From the NCBI GenBank assembly GCA_027924585.1, contig BSBM01001067.1:6036501-6100500 (forward strand): a DNA stretch of 64,000 nt. The letters run 5' to 3'. The notes under the pieces are model-generated. The model had not been told where the DNA came from, did not search any database, and worked only from the letters and a program-made list of their open reading frames with translations. The translations under genes and the position numbers were made by a program. The DNA comes from Larix kaempferi (taxonomy: Eukaryota > Streptophyta > Pinopsida > Pinales > Pinaceae). This document shows, piece after piece, positions 45,700-58,075 of this stretch (position 1 is its first letter; every line of letters starts with the position of its first letter).

Positions 45700-46032
45700 A
45701 TGAATGTTTATTTGTGTGCTTCTCACCCTTAAGAACCTCCGTAGTAATGTAGGGTCTCTCACTCGATACTGGCCATTCAACTGAGACACAACTAGTTGTG
45801 AATGCATGCGAACTTCAAAGGACTGGATGCCATGCGAATTGGCATCTCGAAGTAGCTTGACTATGGAACTGTACTCAGCCACATTGTTGGATGTAGGACT
45901 GAGACAGGCACCTCCTGAAGACACAATCTTATGGTCCGATGAATAAATAACCCATGCAGCAGAAGCGAGTTGCTGCGTATTATGGCTAGCACCATCCGCT
46001 AATCCCAAGAACATGGGAGATTCCACTGACAT
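45700..46032 (-). pseudogene. Second RNase H of element B, truncated
   Basis: Starts MSVESPMFLGLADGAS at 46032. The first aspartate (LADGAS) and the glutamate (NNVAEY) are present, but the second aspartate is histidine (VRMHSQL versus VFLDSQL in A). Similarity to A stops after LLRRFLRV at ~45725, so the final catalytic aspartate region is lost. Confidence 0.75.
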
Positions 46033-46149
46033 ATGTCAATCAAACAGAAGCGAATCAACATACCCGGAAAACCAAAATAAATCTAAACCATGTACATAAG
46101 TAACTATACAATAGTATACAAAAGTATTAGCTCGAGCTAGAAGCTCAAG

Positions 46150-47400
46150 CGGAATACTGCTTGAGGTAGAGCCCATTTCTAGGCTCCTTCAAGGCGTTCC
46201 CTTCATAATATTCCAATTCATAGGATCCTTTCTCAAGGACATGCCTCACTATGTAAGGACCATGCCACATGGGTTAAACTTGCCTGCCCCCAGGGGTTCC
46301 TTAGCTTGGTCATACAAGAGGACCAAGTCACCTTCAGCATATTTCCGGGGACGGACAGACCTATCATACTGAACCTTGACATGACGTTTGTTGGCATCTA
46401 TAGCCATGGCGGCATCTAGACGCTACTCGTCAAGCTCCTCAAGGTGGATCAAACGTAGCTCAACCTCCGACATATTAGGTAGGAGTTCTATGGCTAGTTT
46501 TAACGAAGGGATTTCACCCTCAATTGGTAAAATAGACTCCACACAGTGTACTAGCTAAAACGCTGAGAACCCGGTGGAAGTCTTAACTGCGGTTCGATAT
46601 TCCCACAAAGCAGGATATAACATAATATGTCAGTTGCTCTTGCTTTGTTGGATGGTACGTTGGAGAATGGTATTTAAGGACTTATTGCCTGCCTTCACCT
46701 GACCATTCGCTTGGGGGTAGTACGAAGATGAATGCTCTTGACGAAACCGAAGCTTAAGTGACAAATCCACCATCATCTTGTTCTGAAAGTGATTGCCATG
46801 GTTAGTGACAATCTCTTTCAGGATACCGAACTGAGCGATAATCTGATTGAATATGAAATGGGTTGCTGTAGCACCATCGGCTTTTATAGTAGGCATGGAC
46901 TCAGCCCATTTGGAAAAGTAGTCCACGGCCACAATGATATGGTGATGGCCCCCAACCGAAGCTAGTTTGCAATCCATGAAATCCACCCCTCACTTAGTGA
47001 AGGGACCAACGATGACGACCAGATGGAGGGGCACTAGATGTGAGTGTATATTCCGAGAAAACACCTAGAAAGGGTGACATCTCTTCACGGTGTTCATACA
47101 ATCTTTAAAGATCGATGTCCAGAAGTAACCAACTCGCATAATACGTTGGGCTTTCTCAAGCCCAGATAAGTGACCAACACATTCCCCGCTATGGAAGTCA
47201 TTCAGCACACGCTCCGCTTCTTCATGAGTCAAACAACGACAAAGGATAGAGTCTTTTCCTCGACGATACAAAGTATCGCCAACGATGACATAATCTTTAG
47301 CTTGGTGGCTCACATGTCGTCGTTCATCCCGTGAATAGTGCGAAGGGAACTTCAAAATTTGAAGATATACTATGATATCCCCATACCAAGGGTCCACCAA
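46150..47400 (-). pseudogene. Integrase of element B
   Basis: Minus-strand frames 47400-47065 and 46986-46630 plus the decayed stretch to ~46150. The zinc region is present (HSGECVGHLSG... CMNTVKRCHPF; the last cysteine of the CxxC pair is replaced). Of the catalytic triad the first aspartate (VDFMDC) remains, the second is asparagine (IVTNHGNHF) and the glutamate is lysine (NGQVKAGNK). Both are G-to-A changes. The C-terminal block still reads [20 protein letters not shown]. Not catalytically competent. Confidence 0.85.
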
Positions 47401-48981
47401 CGAGATAAGAAATAAGTGCTCATCGACAAAGGAATCTTCATGGACAATGTCCTCATCAAGTCATGGGAAATCTGACATGAGATCAGCAAAAACTAAGGAT
47501 TTCACCGACTTCGCCGAAGCAAAATCGAGATCAAACTCTTGAAGAATAACAATCCATTTATTGTACTTCCCCCCTATAAGACATCGTGATAACATGAACT
47601 GAAATGGATTGATATGCGCTATAATAGTGGTTTTCCTAAGCATGATGTAATTCCTTAAGTGTTGGACAGCATGAACAATCACAAGTGCCAACTTCTCCAC
47701 ATGAGTGTATCTCAGCTCAGCGTCTACTAAATTTTGACTAAGATAATAGATGACATTCTCTTGGAGTGCATCATCTACCTAAACTAAGACCATGCCAATC
47801 GTCTCAAGAGACGCAGCTACATAAAGCAAGAAATCTCTATCAAAGTCGGGTGGACTAAGCAGAGGGGCCGATAACAAAGCTTTCTTCAAATTGTCGAAAG
47901 ACTACTGGGCTTGCTCATCCAAGATAAACGGTGTGTCCTTCTTTAATAGACATGCAAAACCTTTGGTAAGACTAGCATAATTCACTACAAAGCATCACAG
48001 AAAAGTGGCTCTCCCGTGGAGGATTTGAATTTGAACTAGGTTATGCAAGGGAGGCAACCGAAGTATTGCCTCAACCTTAAGAGGATCGACTCTTATACCC
48101 TCTTGTGAAACTATGAACCCTAAAAGGAGACCCGTTCTCACTACAAAGATGCATTTATTAGGATTCAAACAAATCTTGTAACATCAACATCTTTAAAAAA
48201 TAAGACGGAGGTGCTTGGGGTGGTCCATTCTCTTACGAGAATGGCCGACAAGGTCATTCAAGTATGCATCCACTATGCGCTTAAGGTCATGAAAAGCATA
48301 GGTCATAGCATGTTGAAACGTAGCTCCGACGTTTTTAAGGCCAAAGGGAATTTTTTGGTACGCAAACGTACCCCAAGGACAAATGAAAGCAATTTTATGT
48401 TGGTCCTCAGGCTTTATCTGGATCTGATTATATCTGGAGAAACCCTCCATAAACAAAAAAACTTTGCTTCTAGCACAAGCATTCGAGATTTGATCTATGA
48501 ATGGTGTGGGGAAGTTGTCTTTCGGGCATGTGTGGTTCAGATCTCGAAAGTATATGCATGCATGGATGGTTCCTTGCTTCTTATCTACAGGAACAGGACT
48601 GGATACCCATTCAGTAAGGGGAACCAGGTAGATGAAACCAACTTTAAGGAGTTTCTCTACCTTTGCATTAATGGCGGCTGCCTTCCTAGGATTCACAGCA
48701 TGAAGTTGTTGCCGAACCGGCTTAGCATTGGGATATGTCTTAATCTCGTGTTCGACAGTACTAGGGTCTATTCCTGGCATCTCCTCATATGACCAGGTGA
48801 AAACATCCCGAAATTCCTTGAACAGTTTGGTGTACAGCTGAACCTCCTTGGGAGAATAGTCAACACCTATATAAACATTCTCTACCTTTCCGGGTGTACG
48901 AGATATGTTGATCGGGATGGTTGGGGAAATATTAGCCATATTGCCCTCCGCATAAATCCCGTGTGAATCCAAAGGAGCCAC
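47401..48981 (-). pseudogene. Reverse transcriptase and RNase H of element B
   Basis: The segment 48981-48193 is a clean 262-codon frame with VPVDKKQGTIHACIYFRDLN, FMEGFSRYNQIQIKPEDQHK and PFGLKNVGATFQHAM. The YLDD active site is YLND (48253-48264), losing a metal-binding aspartate, and the earlier FMDGFS aspartate is glutamate. Downstream (48190-47461) the thumb and RNase H are recognisable across stops (GLLLGFIVSQEG, EKLALVIVHAVQHLRNYI). Confidence 0.85.
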
Positions 48982-49073
48982 AGGGTGACCAACCCTCTCG
49001 GCAAGAGTCGACCTAAACTCTTCCTGCTAACCAAGATTGAGGTTGGGAAGAAAATAAGAGCGATGATGCAAAT

Positions 49074-50012
49074 CTACCCAAGGTCTCTCACTACCACACA
49101 TGGCCTCAACGATGGCTTCATCCGAAGGAAAAACCCCATCAAGACAATCGTGCGAGCAAGACGAGTCGGCTTCTCATGCCAACAACATAACAAGATCTTC
49201 CTCCTCTGTCCGTGAAGAGGATGTATCCGCCTTCGCAGTGGCTTGTGGAATTTCATGGTATGCAAGCTTAGCTGCGGATAACGGCATAGCCATTCCGATG
49301 TGCGAAATGTCTTCGGAGGAAGCACTCGTGGATGGTAAGGTCCATGAGTCAATAAATACGAAGTCTGGAATGGTACATTTTTCAACGAGGAGGACGCACT
49401 ATAAAAAATGGTTCCAATAAAAGAAATTGGTGCAACAAAGTCGAATGTTCCTAACAAGGATGGATACAATCCTACACCAATGTTCCCAGTTGCCGGCTGA
49501 GAATCATTTATCTGAGGAACAATAGTTCCCGGCGATGCTACAGAATTAGAACTAGGGAAGTCTAGCTGATCGACCATCACGATTCTATCTTCATGAGGAA
49601 AGCAGATAAGTCTAAATACGGAGGATGCGATCACTTTCATTGCGTAGATCCAATTCCTTCCCAGAAGAAGGTTGTAGTCGATAGGTGCATCAACCACCTC
49701 GACTTCAATAGGCACGGACTTCCCACCCAAGTGGACCTCAAGGGAAGGGATAATACCATATGGCCTAAATGACCGACCATCGAATACAGTAAGCATAGTC
49801 ATAGATTTAGACAGGGGAGGAGAGACAAGAGCTTTCCAGCAATCCAATGACATTACCGAGGTGGAAGCACCTTCGTCAACCATCGTGCGTTTAACAAACT
49901 TATCCAAGCACCTTACATGGATTTGAAAAACAACATTGTAAGGTAAGTGAGGTTGGACTTCAGTAGTGTCGAATTTAATGATGCTAGGGTTGTTCCCATA
50001 TTGAACTCCCAA
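49074..50012 (-). pseudogene. Protease region of element B
   Basis: Active site VDEGASTSVMS (as in A, DEGAS form), then VHLGGKSVPIEVEVVDAPID and YNLLLGRNWIYAMKVIAS. A 312-codon open frame with no stop; the last ~100 residues are low complexity and shift out of frame with RT, which begins at about 48981. Confidence 0.8.
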
Positions 50013-50099
50013 AGCAAATAAAAGGGCATGCCATTGTGAAGGACATTCCTATAATACCTCAAGAGCCGACATGGCACACAGAGTTTGACCCAAATATTC

Positions 50100-52849
50100 T
50101 ACAATAGAGTAGTTATGGGCAGCTCAAGCATTGGGATTATGCGCCGAGCGCTTAAGAACACCTTTCGATATCCACGACATAGTAGTGGGATTCTCGATAT
50201 GCAGTAAAGTGTCAGGAGGAGGAGGAGGCTCATTCCCCATATTCGGTTGTGGTGCACCATAATTGCGTTGACGAGTAGCAACACTAACCTGATATTGGAC
50301 CATGTTTACACATCCATAGCCACCGGCGTGAGAAGAAGACGTAGTAGTTTCATTAGTCCCATAGCCAGTAGCAGGAGCATTCGAAGCCATATTTCGATGA
50401 TGTGGAAGGGGATATTTCAACATAGCTCAGCTCTATGCAAGATGCTTCGCTGCTTCCTCAATTTAAGGACAAAAGTGAGTCAGGTGATCTTACCCACAAA
50501 GATTGCAAGGGAATTTCAGTTTACATCTCGGCTTACAGTCCCCACCATCATTTCCGCCATCCCGAGGAGGGTTGGCGTTCTCTTTCCTAGGAGTGTTTCG
50601 ATTACTTCCATTGTTTGAATTATTCCCATCCTTTCAGTTATTTCTCCCCTTCTTCTTACCACCAAGTTACTGGTTACCTGATAGGTTCACCGTCTGTATA
50701 GAATGAACATCGGACGATTGGGTAGGAGTGGACGAGGCGCGAGCCTGTTCGGGTGTGTATTGGCCAATGTAAAATTTTTGCATTTGGTTGGTGACCAAAT
50801 CCACAGGTCGAGTACTTGTATATCCAAAAATGGCGTCGGTATGTGGTCCAGGAATTGGTTTGGGCTCGTGTTGTGATCACTGTGCGTCCGGAATAATATC
50901 ATATAAACTGCCAAACTGAGCTTAAAATAGGTCTAGCTGTTGGACTTTAAGTATAGCTTGTTCCTCAGTCGCAATTCCAGATACAGAAACATATTTCGAA
51001 ATATATGGAAGCAAAGACTTAAGAAACCATTCCAACAGAAAATATGGAGGAATGTTGGCTTTCACCATCCTCTTCCGTCGACGCCACTCTTGAATGTGGT
51101 CAAATATGTGCGTGGCCTTGTCTTGATGGAAGGTAGACAAAATCTCGGTTCCAATATCGTAGTGAACTGACAACTGAAAGTGGTCTAGGAAAACCAAATC
51201 TATCTTGTTGAACCCTCTATAAGTGCCCCTAGGAAACTCGACATACTACTTCGCGGCTGCCGCCATCAGGGTGTGTTGAAATAGTCTCAGACGAATAGAA
51301 TCATGATTTAATGAATTCGAGGAGCACCAAAGGTGAAATGTTGTAACATGATCACCCAGATCCTCACCATTCTTCCCTTCGAACTTAAGAATGTCCGAGG
51401 GGAGCTTGGTAAGGACTGGAAGGCCAAGAAGGATCGTGACACACCGGATCATTCGTAAGCTTCAAAAGATCAGGTAGGTTCGGACAAGCAAGAAACGAGA
51501 GCGGTGGTTGTGAAACTGGATTAAAGGCTCCCAAAAGAGGCTGACCTTATGGAACGTAAGGATGATATGAACCGTGACCATGACCATAGGGCTGGTAACC
51601 ACCGCCACCTTGACCCGTATAAGGGTACGAAGGCATATATGTGTTATGAGTACCATGTTGAGGAGGGTTGTAATAAGGGCCATAGCTAACTACATTATAA
51701 GGAGGATTGCCACCATATTGATGGGGCATATACGTGCTAGTTGTAGCAGGAGCAGTTGAGTAATGATCGTAATTATAGGGTACATTTCCACACCCAGCAT
51801 TAGGAATGTGTCCACCCCCAGCGTTGGGAATGTGCCCACCTCCAGTGTTGGGAATGTACCCACCCCTAGTGTTGGGAATGTGTCCACCCCTAGTGTAAGG
51901 TATGTGCCCTCCTCCCGCATTTGTGCCCACCCCCAGTGTTGGGAATGTGCCCACCCCCAAGGTTGGGAATGTGCCCACCCCCACAATGAGGAATGTGCCC
52001 ACTCCCAGAATGAGGAATGTGGTCACCCCCAGCATGAGGAATGTTCCCACCCTTGGCGTTAGGAAGGACATGCTGGTTAGTAGTCGTGGTCGTAGTCATA
52101 GGTATACACGTAGAAACATGCATGTTAGGTTGTGTAATGTGAGCCATGTTATGTGAAGTGTTCCCACTAAAATGAGGGGCAGTCCTAGGACGTGGTCCTC
52201 CCCCAACAGGTGTAGAAGTTGAAGGGACATGACCAGACGTAAATTGAAAAGGAGGAGTAAAGGTCGTGTCACCTTTGGATGGAGCGAAAGTGGATGTGCC
52301 ACCCTCGGAGGGAGCGGAAGAAGTTGTGCTGCCCCCTGAGGGAGCAGAATGGGTGGCACCGCCCCCGAAAAGGACCGTACCTGTAGCTCCAAGGCTAGTA
52401 CTAGCTTGACTACCTGATGAAGTGGACGTAACAGTCGAATTAAGGCTAGGCATACCAAGTGAAGAAGGATTAGTGGTTGAAGGGTTCGTGGTGTCATTAA
52501 GATCTGGCATCCCATATCGGAATCCCTGTGGGTAAGTATAAGATGGATTGGTCTCCGGGGGTGGATATGGCCCAAAATTTGCAAAAGTGACGTGTGGGGG
52601 TGATCCTTCCCCTCCTAGATCTCTAGGAGTGGCAGGAACGGGTTGTCCATCGACATCCACCGACGGAGTCACGGAGATTTTTCCCAGTGTACCAGATGCA
52701 GAAGTCATAAGGTAGTTGTGAAGTTCTTCATAATTATCAAAAGTATTGGAGGGGATCTCCCGGTTTCTCTTATGAAAAGGACGTACTACCTCGTCAGATG
52801 GAAAACCAACTATATGATGAGACCGATAGAGAGGTGGATCTCGCTCCAC
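50100..52849 (-). pseudogene. Gag of element B
   Basis: Starts MERDPPLYRSHHIVGFPSD at 52849. The first 250 residues are Ser/Thr/Pro/Gly-rich, then an octapeptide minisatellite (GGGHIPNT type). The capsid-like region (51452-50940) reads ILKFEGKNGEDLGDHVTTFH and YFLLEWFLKSLLPYISKYV. A damaged zinc knuckle (CNLCG then DHLTHFC, 50507-50468) contains a stop. Several stops and frame changes. Confidence 0.75.
51780..52050 (-). repeat. 24-bp minisatellite inside gag of element B
   Basis: About ten imperfect 24-base units (plus strand CCACCCCCAGTGTTGGGAATGTG with drift) encode GGGHIPN plus one variable residue on the minus strand. One unit is disturbed near 51900-51925 and the phase of the repeat relative to codons changes there. 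Confidence 0.9.
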
Positions 52850-54420
52850 GATAACTCCAAATAAACAAAATGCCTCCTAACTACCAACTATCGATCAAAG
52901 AGCACACACCTAAGAAAACTATAGCCAAATGCACACAAACATGACTGGCTCAAGGGACCTCTCGACACTACAACTGGTATGTCTCACCTAAGAGAGGCTT
53001 GAGACTCCCAAAATATAACCAGAGGTAATAGAATCAATTATAAGGTTCGCAGACTTCACTGTGCGCATAGGGTCAAATTCCTATACAATAGAAAAATGTG
53101 ATGTCCAACCCCTATTTGACTCAGGATACGTATAGTATAACCACTGCAAGCATCCTATACGATACCTAGGTAAAGAAACTAAGGTCACCACAATATAACC
53201 AATGCTTAGGGGGACAGTCGTAGGTGGGATCGGTCGTATGGACAGGGTAGATAAGCCCAAAAGTTAAGAGGTACAGATCCCTCAAGAGCCCCCGTAGACG
53301 AACAAATCCTGGAAATATATCCCATGTTCAGTCAGTATTGGAGGGTTATCTCCGCAACCAACCTCCCGTGACCTTGTGCTTAACTCTAGTTTGAGTAGAT
53401 CTTCCTAAGAACACTGATGTATGTCTTGGGTTACACCACTCCCTAGTTAGACACATAATTTTGGTTCAATAGTATTGGATTGTTAACTCACAATGATCTA
53501 TTCCAAGACTCTAAACCTAAGCTAGTTGGTGCACCCTATAAAATAAAAATCGTTTCTAATGAATTTTAAGATTAAGTGTTGATTTTAATGGTTGTAATTA
53601 CTTAAAGGATATGGTCGTGAAATTGATGATGTATATGGCTCAATGGTATGCACAACTAAAAAACACTAGACTCATCTAACCAATAAAAGAGCATGCCACT
53701 AATATGTCAATCAATCCAACGGTTCGAAATAAAATGAAATATCTTTAATATTTCAATGCCCAAGCAAGTCCTAGATGAAATCACAAGCACTCAGGTGCAA
53801 AATGCAGTACATAAATAAAATATTTTTGTATTTTCTCTTATAAATGCAAGGAAAATGCAAAACAAAGTTTTTTTTTGTATTTTTTTTCAATATAATGGAA
53901 TGAAAAAATGCAAGCAAAACCCAACTATTTAGTAAAGAAATGTAGAGTACATCAAGTAGACAACCCAGCAAAACCCAAACAGTAAGATTCAGCCAAGCTA
54001 ATGAGCTAGAAAACAAAAAGTTGTGAAAAAAATATAAGCTCAAAAACTAAGAGAAAGAGGAGTTTATGGTCATGAACAGGGCATGGAATAGTCAGGAAAC
54101 AGGCCAACTAAGACTCAGGAACACTCAAAATCAACCTAACAAACACCCAAGGCCAAAAATCAAACAATCCCAGAGTTGTACGCATATGTTCAAAGAAACT
54201 TTGCGGGTAGACGCGGGCTACAGTTCAGACAGAGGCGGGTAGATGCGGTCAAAACAAGGTTGACCCACGTACAGGGAAAAGAAAATGAGCCCTAAAAAGG
54301 TCAAACAACCTAGAAAAGCTAGTTTTCTATTGTGGATCATGACGACCAATCAATAACACAGAAGCTTGACAAACAACAACTCAAAATAAGGACAAATGCC
54401 TAAAAATCCCCAAAAATGGA
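52850..54420 (-). other. Leader of element B
   Basis: Untranslated region between PBS and gag. GCGGGTAGA words at 54203 and 54235 (32 bases apart) in a GC-rich patch recall the 33-bp arrays of elements A and C. Otherwise no feature is evident. Confidence 0.5.
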
Positions 54421-54441
54421 TGTTCCCCAGTGGAGTCACCA
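54421..54441 (-). other. Primer binding site of element B
   Basis: Minus strand reads TGGTGACTCCACTGGGGAAC starting at 54441, five bases after the LTR end. It matches the PBS type of element A and extends it. Confidence 0.75.
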
Positions 54442-54445
54442 TTTT

Positions 54446-55206
54446 TGTTATAGAGAAAACTTCCTATGGCTTGGGGTAAACCACGACAGATAGCTGACTA
54501 CCAGTAAATGACTCAATTCCCAATGCAATGCTATAGAAATGAAAATGCTAAGATAATGGATAAAAGACCAACCTTCAACCGGATGTTCGAAGTAGATCCC
54601 CGTTGAGCTTTCAACTTCTATACTTGAACCTGCAGATTAGTCTCAACAACAAGTACAAGCAAGTGAATATAATATGTGAAAGACATTAGCATAATCAATA
54701 GCACGGTCCATGATATTATAAGCAAATATAACCCAATGTAATTTAACAATATTCACAACATCAATTGGACGAGAAAATGAGTATTTCCATTAATAAATAA
54801 CAAGTACAATATACGACCTCTTACCGACAACCAATCTGAACCAACAACTTGGTCTCTCCACTTGTGCCTCCACCACTTCAATCCCCCATGCAATAGCAAA
54901 CTAAACTGTGAAAGGAGTTTGGTAGGTGAACATAAGGAGTTCACAACAACAAGGATCAATGAGTGTAGACTCAAGTCACGGCAAAAATCCACTAGAGTTA
55001 TCTTGTTCTCTCTTTCTCCTCCCTTCCATACACCATAAGAGCTCAACATATAGCCTTACAAAGATAAGTGAAAGGACACATTGAGGATTTCGGGGTATAT
55101 GGAGGGCCAAAGGTCACCCTAAGACCGCTTTTTGGGAGTAAAAAGTAATTTTCTAATGATTTTTACCATTTTACTTGGTACCCCGCGGGCTATAGTGGAA
55201 CAACCT
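54446..55206 (-). repeat. Probable 5' LTR of element B
   Basis: The LTR ends (minus strand) CTCTATAACA at 54446, next to the PBS. The outer limit is uncertain: TGTTCC at about 55201-55206 would give a 760-bp LTR similar in size to that of A. A CTATATG motif near 55045 could be the TATA box. No partner LTR is present to test this. Confidence 0.4.
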
Positions 55207-55318
55207 GTGTGTATGCTGGCTATAATAGATCAACTAGCATATAGGAAAAAAAATAGGGAATTATGTGTTCATGGAGGACAAAATGATGAATCCGAGTCAA
55301 TGAAATGGATCCTGAAGG

Positions 55319-55559
55319 CTAATCAATGCTAATGCTCACAAGGTGGAAAATTATGGTATAAAAAGGAGTATTGCACTTCCTCCCATACATTGCCTCAAAA
55401 GGGCTCATCTTCAGAGAGGCATGATATCCATTATTGTAGGCAAAATATACCAAGTGTAAATAATCCTCCCACTTGGATGGTTGATCCATCACAGACATTC
55501 TCAACATATCTTCAATCACCTAATTGAATCTCTTTGTCTAACCATCTTTCTGAGGATGG
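55319..55559 (-). pseudogene. Chromovirus integrase fragment cut by element C
   Basis: Minus strand reads HPQKDGQTKRFN, a stop, then IEDMLRMSVMDQPSKWEDYL, VYFAYNNGYHASLKMSPFEA and MYGRKCNTP. The match starts exactly at the LTR of element C, inside the conserved HPQxDGQT motif, so C inserted into this integrase; the other half should lie beyond the right edge of the window. Confidence 0.8.
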
Positions 55560-56263
55560 TGTTGGCTTGGTTTTGCAACCAAGCTTAGTGCTATGGGGAC
55601 CTATCAACAAGTGATAGCAGTTTCAAATATGAAAGCAAAAACAATTGTAAATCTAAATCTAAAACTAAACTAAACTAGCATGTGCATTTGAAAACAATAA
55701 CAAAAAATAGTATAAAGAATAACTTTGTATTAAGAATAGGGGCAAGCAAGTGCTTGCAATGGTGATACCTCCAAAAGGTGAATATTGTTGAGTAGCTCCA
55801 AGGGTGAGCAGCTCCAAACTCCAAAGGTCCCTTCTCCAAGGTAGCTACAATGGCCAAAAGCTCATGAGAGATTTTGACAGCATGAGGATAGGATGATGGA
55901 TGGATGGATAGTGAGGAGCCCCTACCACCTTTTTATAGTTTTTGGTGGTGGGGAATACCATTATGGTTTTGAGGAAACCAATGGTATTAACCAACATGGT
56001 TTAGGTACCTTTTCCCTCCTTTTTCCTTTTTTGAATATTTTGAATATTTTTATTCCCTTTTTAATATTTTTGGGAATTCTGGACCCTTTTTGAGGGTTTT
56101 TTATGCTTTTTGAGGAAAAATATTCATTTTGAGTGGAAAAAGGGGTGTATTAAGGTCTTTTGGTGACCTTTTGGTGGCTTTAGAGGCTCAAATGGTGAAA
56201 AAGTGGACAAATGGGTCATGTGAATAAGGAAATGAGCTAGTGAGCACTTTTTGGGTGTTAACA
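55560..56263 (-). repeat. 3' LTR of element C
   Basis: 704 bp, minus-strand start TGTTAACACCCAAAAAGTGC at 56263 and end GGTTGCAAAACCAAGCCAACA at 55560, collinear with the LTRs of A. TATA box on the minus strand at 55937-55931. The adjacent five bases GATGG (55555-55559) are the predicted target duplication. Confidence 0.9.
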
Positions 56264-56278
56264 GATTGCCCCCTGATG
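56264..56278 (-). other. Polypurine-type tract of element C
   Basis: Minus strand reads CATCAGGGGGCAATC immediately before the LTR, identical to element A. Confidence 0.65.
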
Positions 56279-58070
56279 TGTGAGGGCAGGAGCTCATCGT
56301 ATGGCCGATAGACATCATAGTTCTTTTGTCTTTTTTCTGGGGTTTGGGGAGGAGAAGAGACCGATTGGAGACTGGATCCACGGCCCTTGGAAGCTGCAAA
56401 AATAAACAATATTACATGGCCTCAATATGAATTAGGAATAATCTCTAATAATGGACGAGGTGGGCATACCCATGCTCGTATCAAGACATATACATAACAA
56501 TTAGTCCCAAGAAGGGGGGCCTGAAAAAATTAAAAAAAAATCTGCTGGTACATCATAATGGTCTAGAGGGGACATCATTTTGGGATGTACTCATTATCAT
56601 AACATGACTGATCTCAATGACTGATACACTGGAATAAAGCAACAACCATTCTGAATAAGGTCTCAGAAGGGTTGATGAACTGCTGAAACTGAAGGTGTCC
56701 AACATCTGTAGGGACTCAATGACTGTGAGCCATATCTGGGAAGTATATGTAACTGTATACTCAAGGGAGTATAAAAATGAGGTACATCTGAATACTGTCG
56801 CCATGCGCAACCCTGATATCTATAGAAAAAATGTAACTGGTTGTATCCATAGGTAGACTCTCAAATGTGGAAGAGTCGGGTGGTATCCGGGGTCTTCGAC
56901 TAATAACTGAATGGACCAATACCCCGTGCGAGTCTCAACGATGCGATCAAGGTGTTGAAGTCGAGCATGTGAGAAACAACCATTTGGAGAGGCACTGAGG
57001 ACTCTTCTCGAAAATGATTCGTAGGCACTCATCGTAAATGGTGATGAGTCCAAGACACAGGGACCTCTAGGTCTATCCTCTGGAATAAATTTGGTTGTCG
57101 TCGACAGAGGGAGACCAGCAACTAACAAGGCAATGATGTTTCCTTGATAGGAGCACGAGGTGTAGAACTGAAGTGTGGTAGTACTGATGGTAGGACTGTC
57201 ATACTTGTGGGAATGGGAAGTGACTGGGGTCATATAGTGGGTAGACTCAAACTTCCTTCGTTCAGAGCATGATGACATGGTTGACCTGGCAGCGTAGGGA
57301 ACTGACTTGTAGGTGCGGGGATCATAGCTTTTAAGGACTGAAGGGTATGTATTGACTCTGGGGGGTCAAGTTGTTTGGTGTTGTTGAGGGATTCTTGGGG
57401 TGACATACTGCAAAATACTCCGAACAAAGGCGACCAAAATGGGGAAGTTGCCATATGAGTAGACGTGATTTGTTGTGGCACCGAGAAGCACCATTGGGTC
57501 CTTATTCGTAGTTTTAATGAGCTCCAAGAAGGGATAAAAGTGTGCTATGAAATGGTACTATCTTGTGGATTTTGTGAGCCCAGGACTGTTCGTGCTCATG
57601 TGTGCTTTCATTTTTAAGGAGTCTGAAAAACGATAAGAAGACTCTGCAGTGGTTGTGAGTACCGTCCTGTGGGTTTTACGAGCCCAGGATGGTGATTTCT
57701 CGTGGTCGCTTTCATGTTTAGAGAGTCTGAAAGCAGTAAGTGGACTCCATTGGTGTTCTTTTTCGTGAGTTAGTCTCCAAGGCCCGAAAAAGCATAACAT
57801 GATGCAAATGGAGAACTCTTCTAGCCGATGTGACTAGAGTATTCCTTTTTCGTAATTAGTCTACAAGGTCCGAAAAAGGGGTAAAATTATACCAGGTAGA
57901 CACCCTTTCAGATACATTTAGCGAGCATGAAAGGAAGCAAGGTTGCTCGATGATCTTTTCATTGTTGTAGGAGTCGGAAAAGAGCTTAACAGAAACTCCC
58001 TAAGTGCCTTTTTCGTAAAAGGGATTGCTCGGCCCCGAAAAAGGGTAAAATTATATCGAACAAAAAGGGA
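56279..58070 (-). other. Region between tandem repeat and 3' LTR of element C
   Basis: Collinear with 42.25-44.04 kb of element A. Includes a 152-codon open frame (57278-56820) with FIPEDRPRGPCVLDSSP and repeated GGCCCGAAAAAGG words at 57780-58040. Whether the frame is coding is open: the corresponding frame of A is interrupted and differs by an indel. Confidence 0.5.
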
Positions 58071-58075
58071 TTGGT

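Larger units (their letters stand above)
45725..55206 (-). mobile_element. Element B: diverged Tat-like Ty3/gypsy element, 3' end missing
   Basis: On the minus strand, from right to left: probable 5' LTR (to 54446), PBS, a ~1.6 kb leader, gag, protease, RT-RNase H, integrase and the start of the second RNase H, which breaks off at ~45725. Same plan as element A but clearly a different subfamily: gag carries its own minisatellite and pol differs throughout. The 3' LTR is absent, replaced by the mobile-domain-like sequence, so a deletion or rearrangement removed that end. Confidence 0.85.

Noticed and set aside
48211-48792. 193-residue plus-strand frame.
   Set aside because: Antisense to the clean RT segment of element B.
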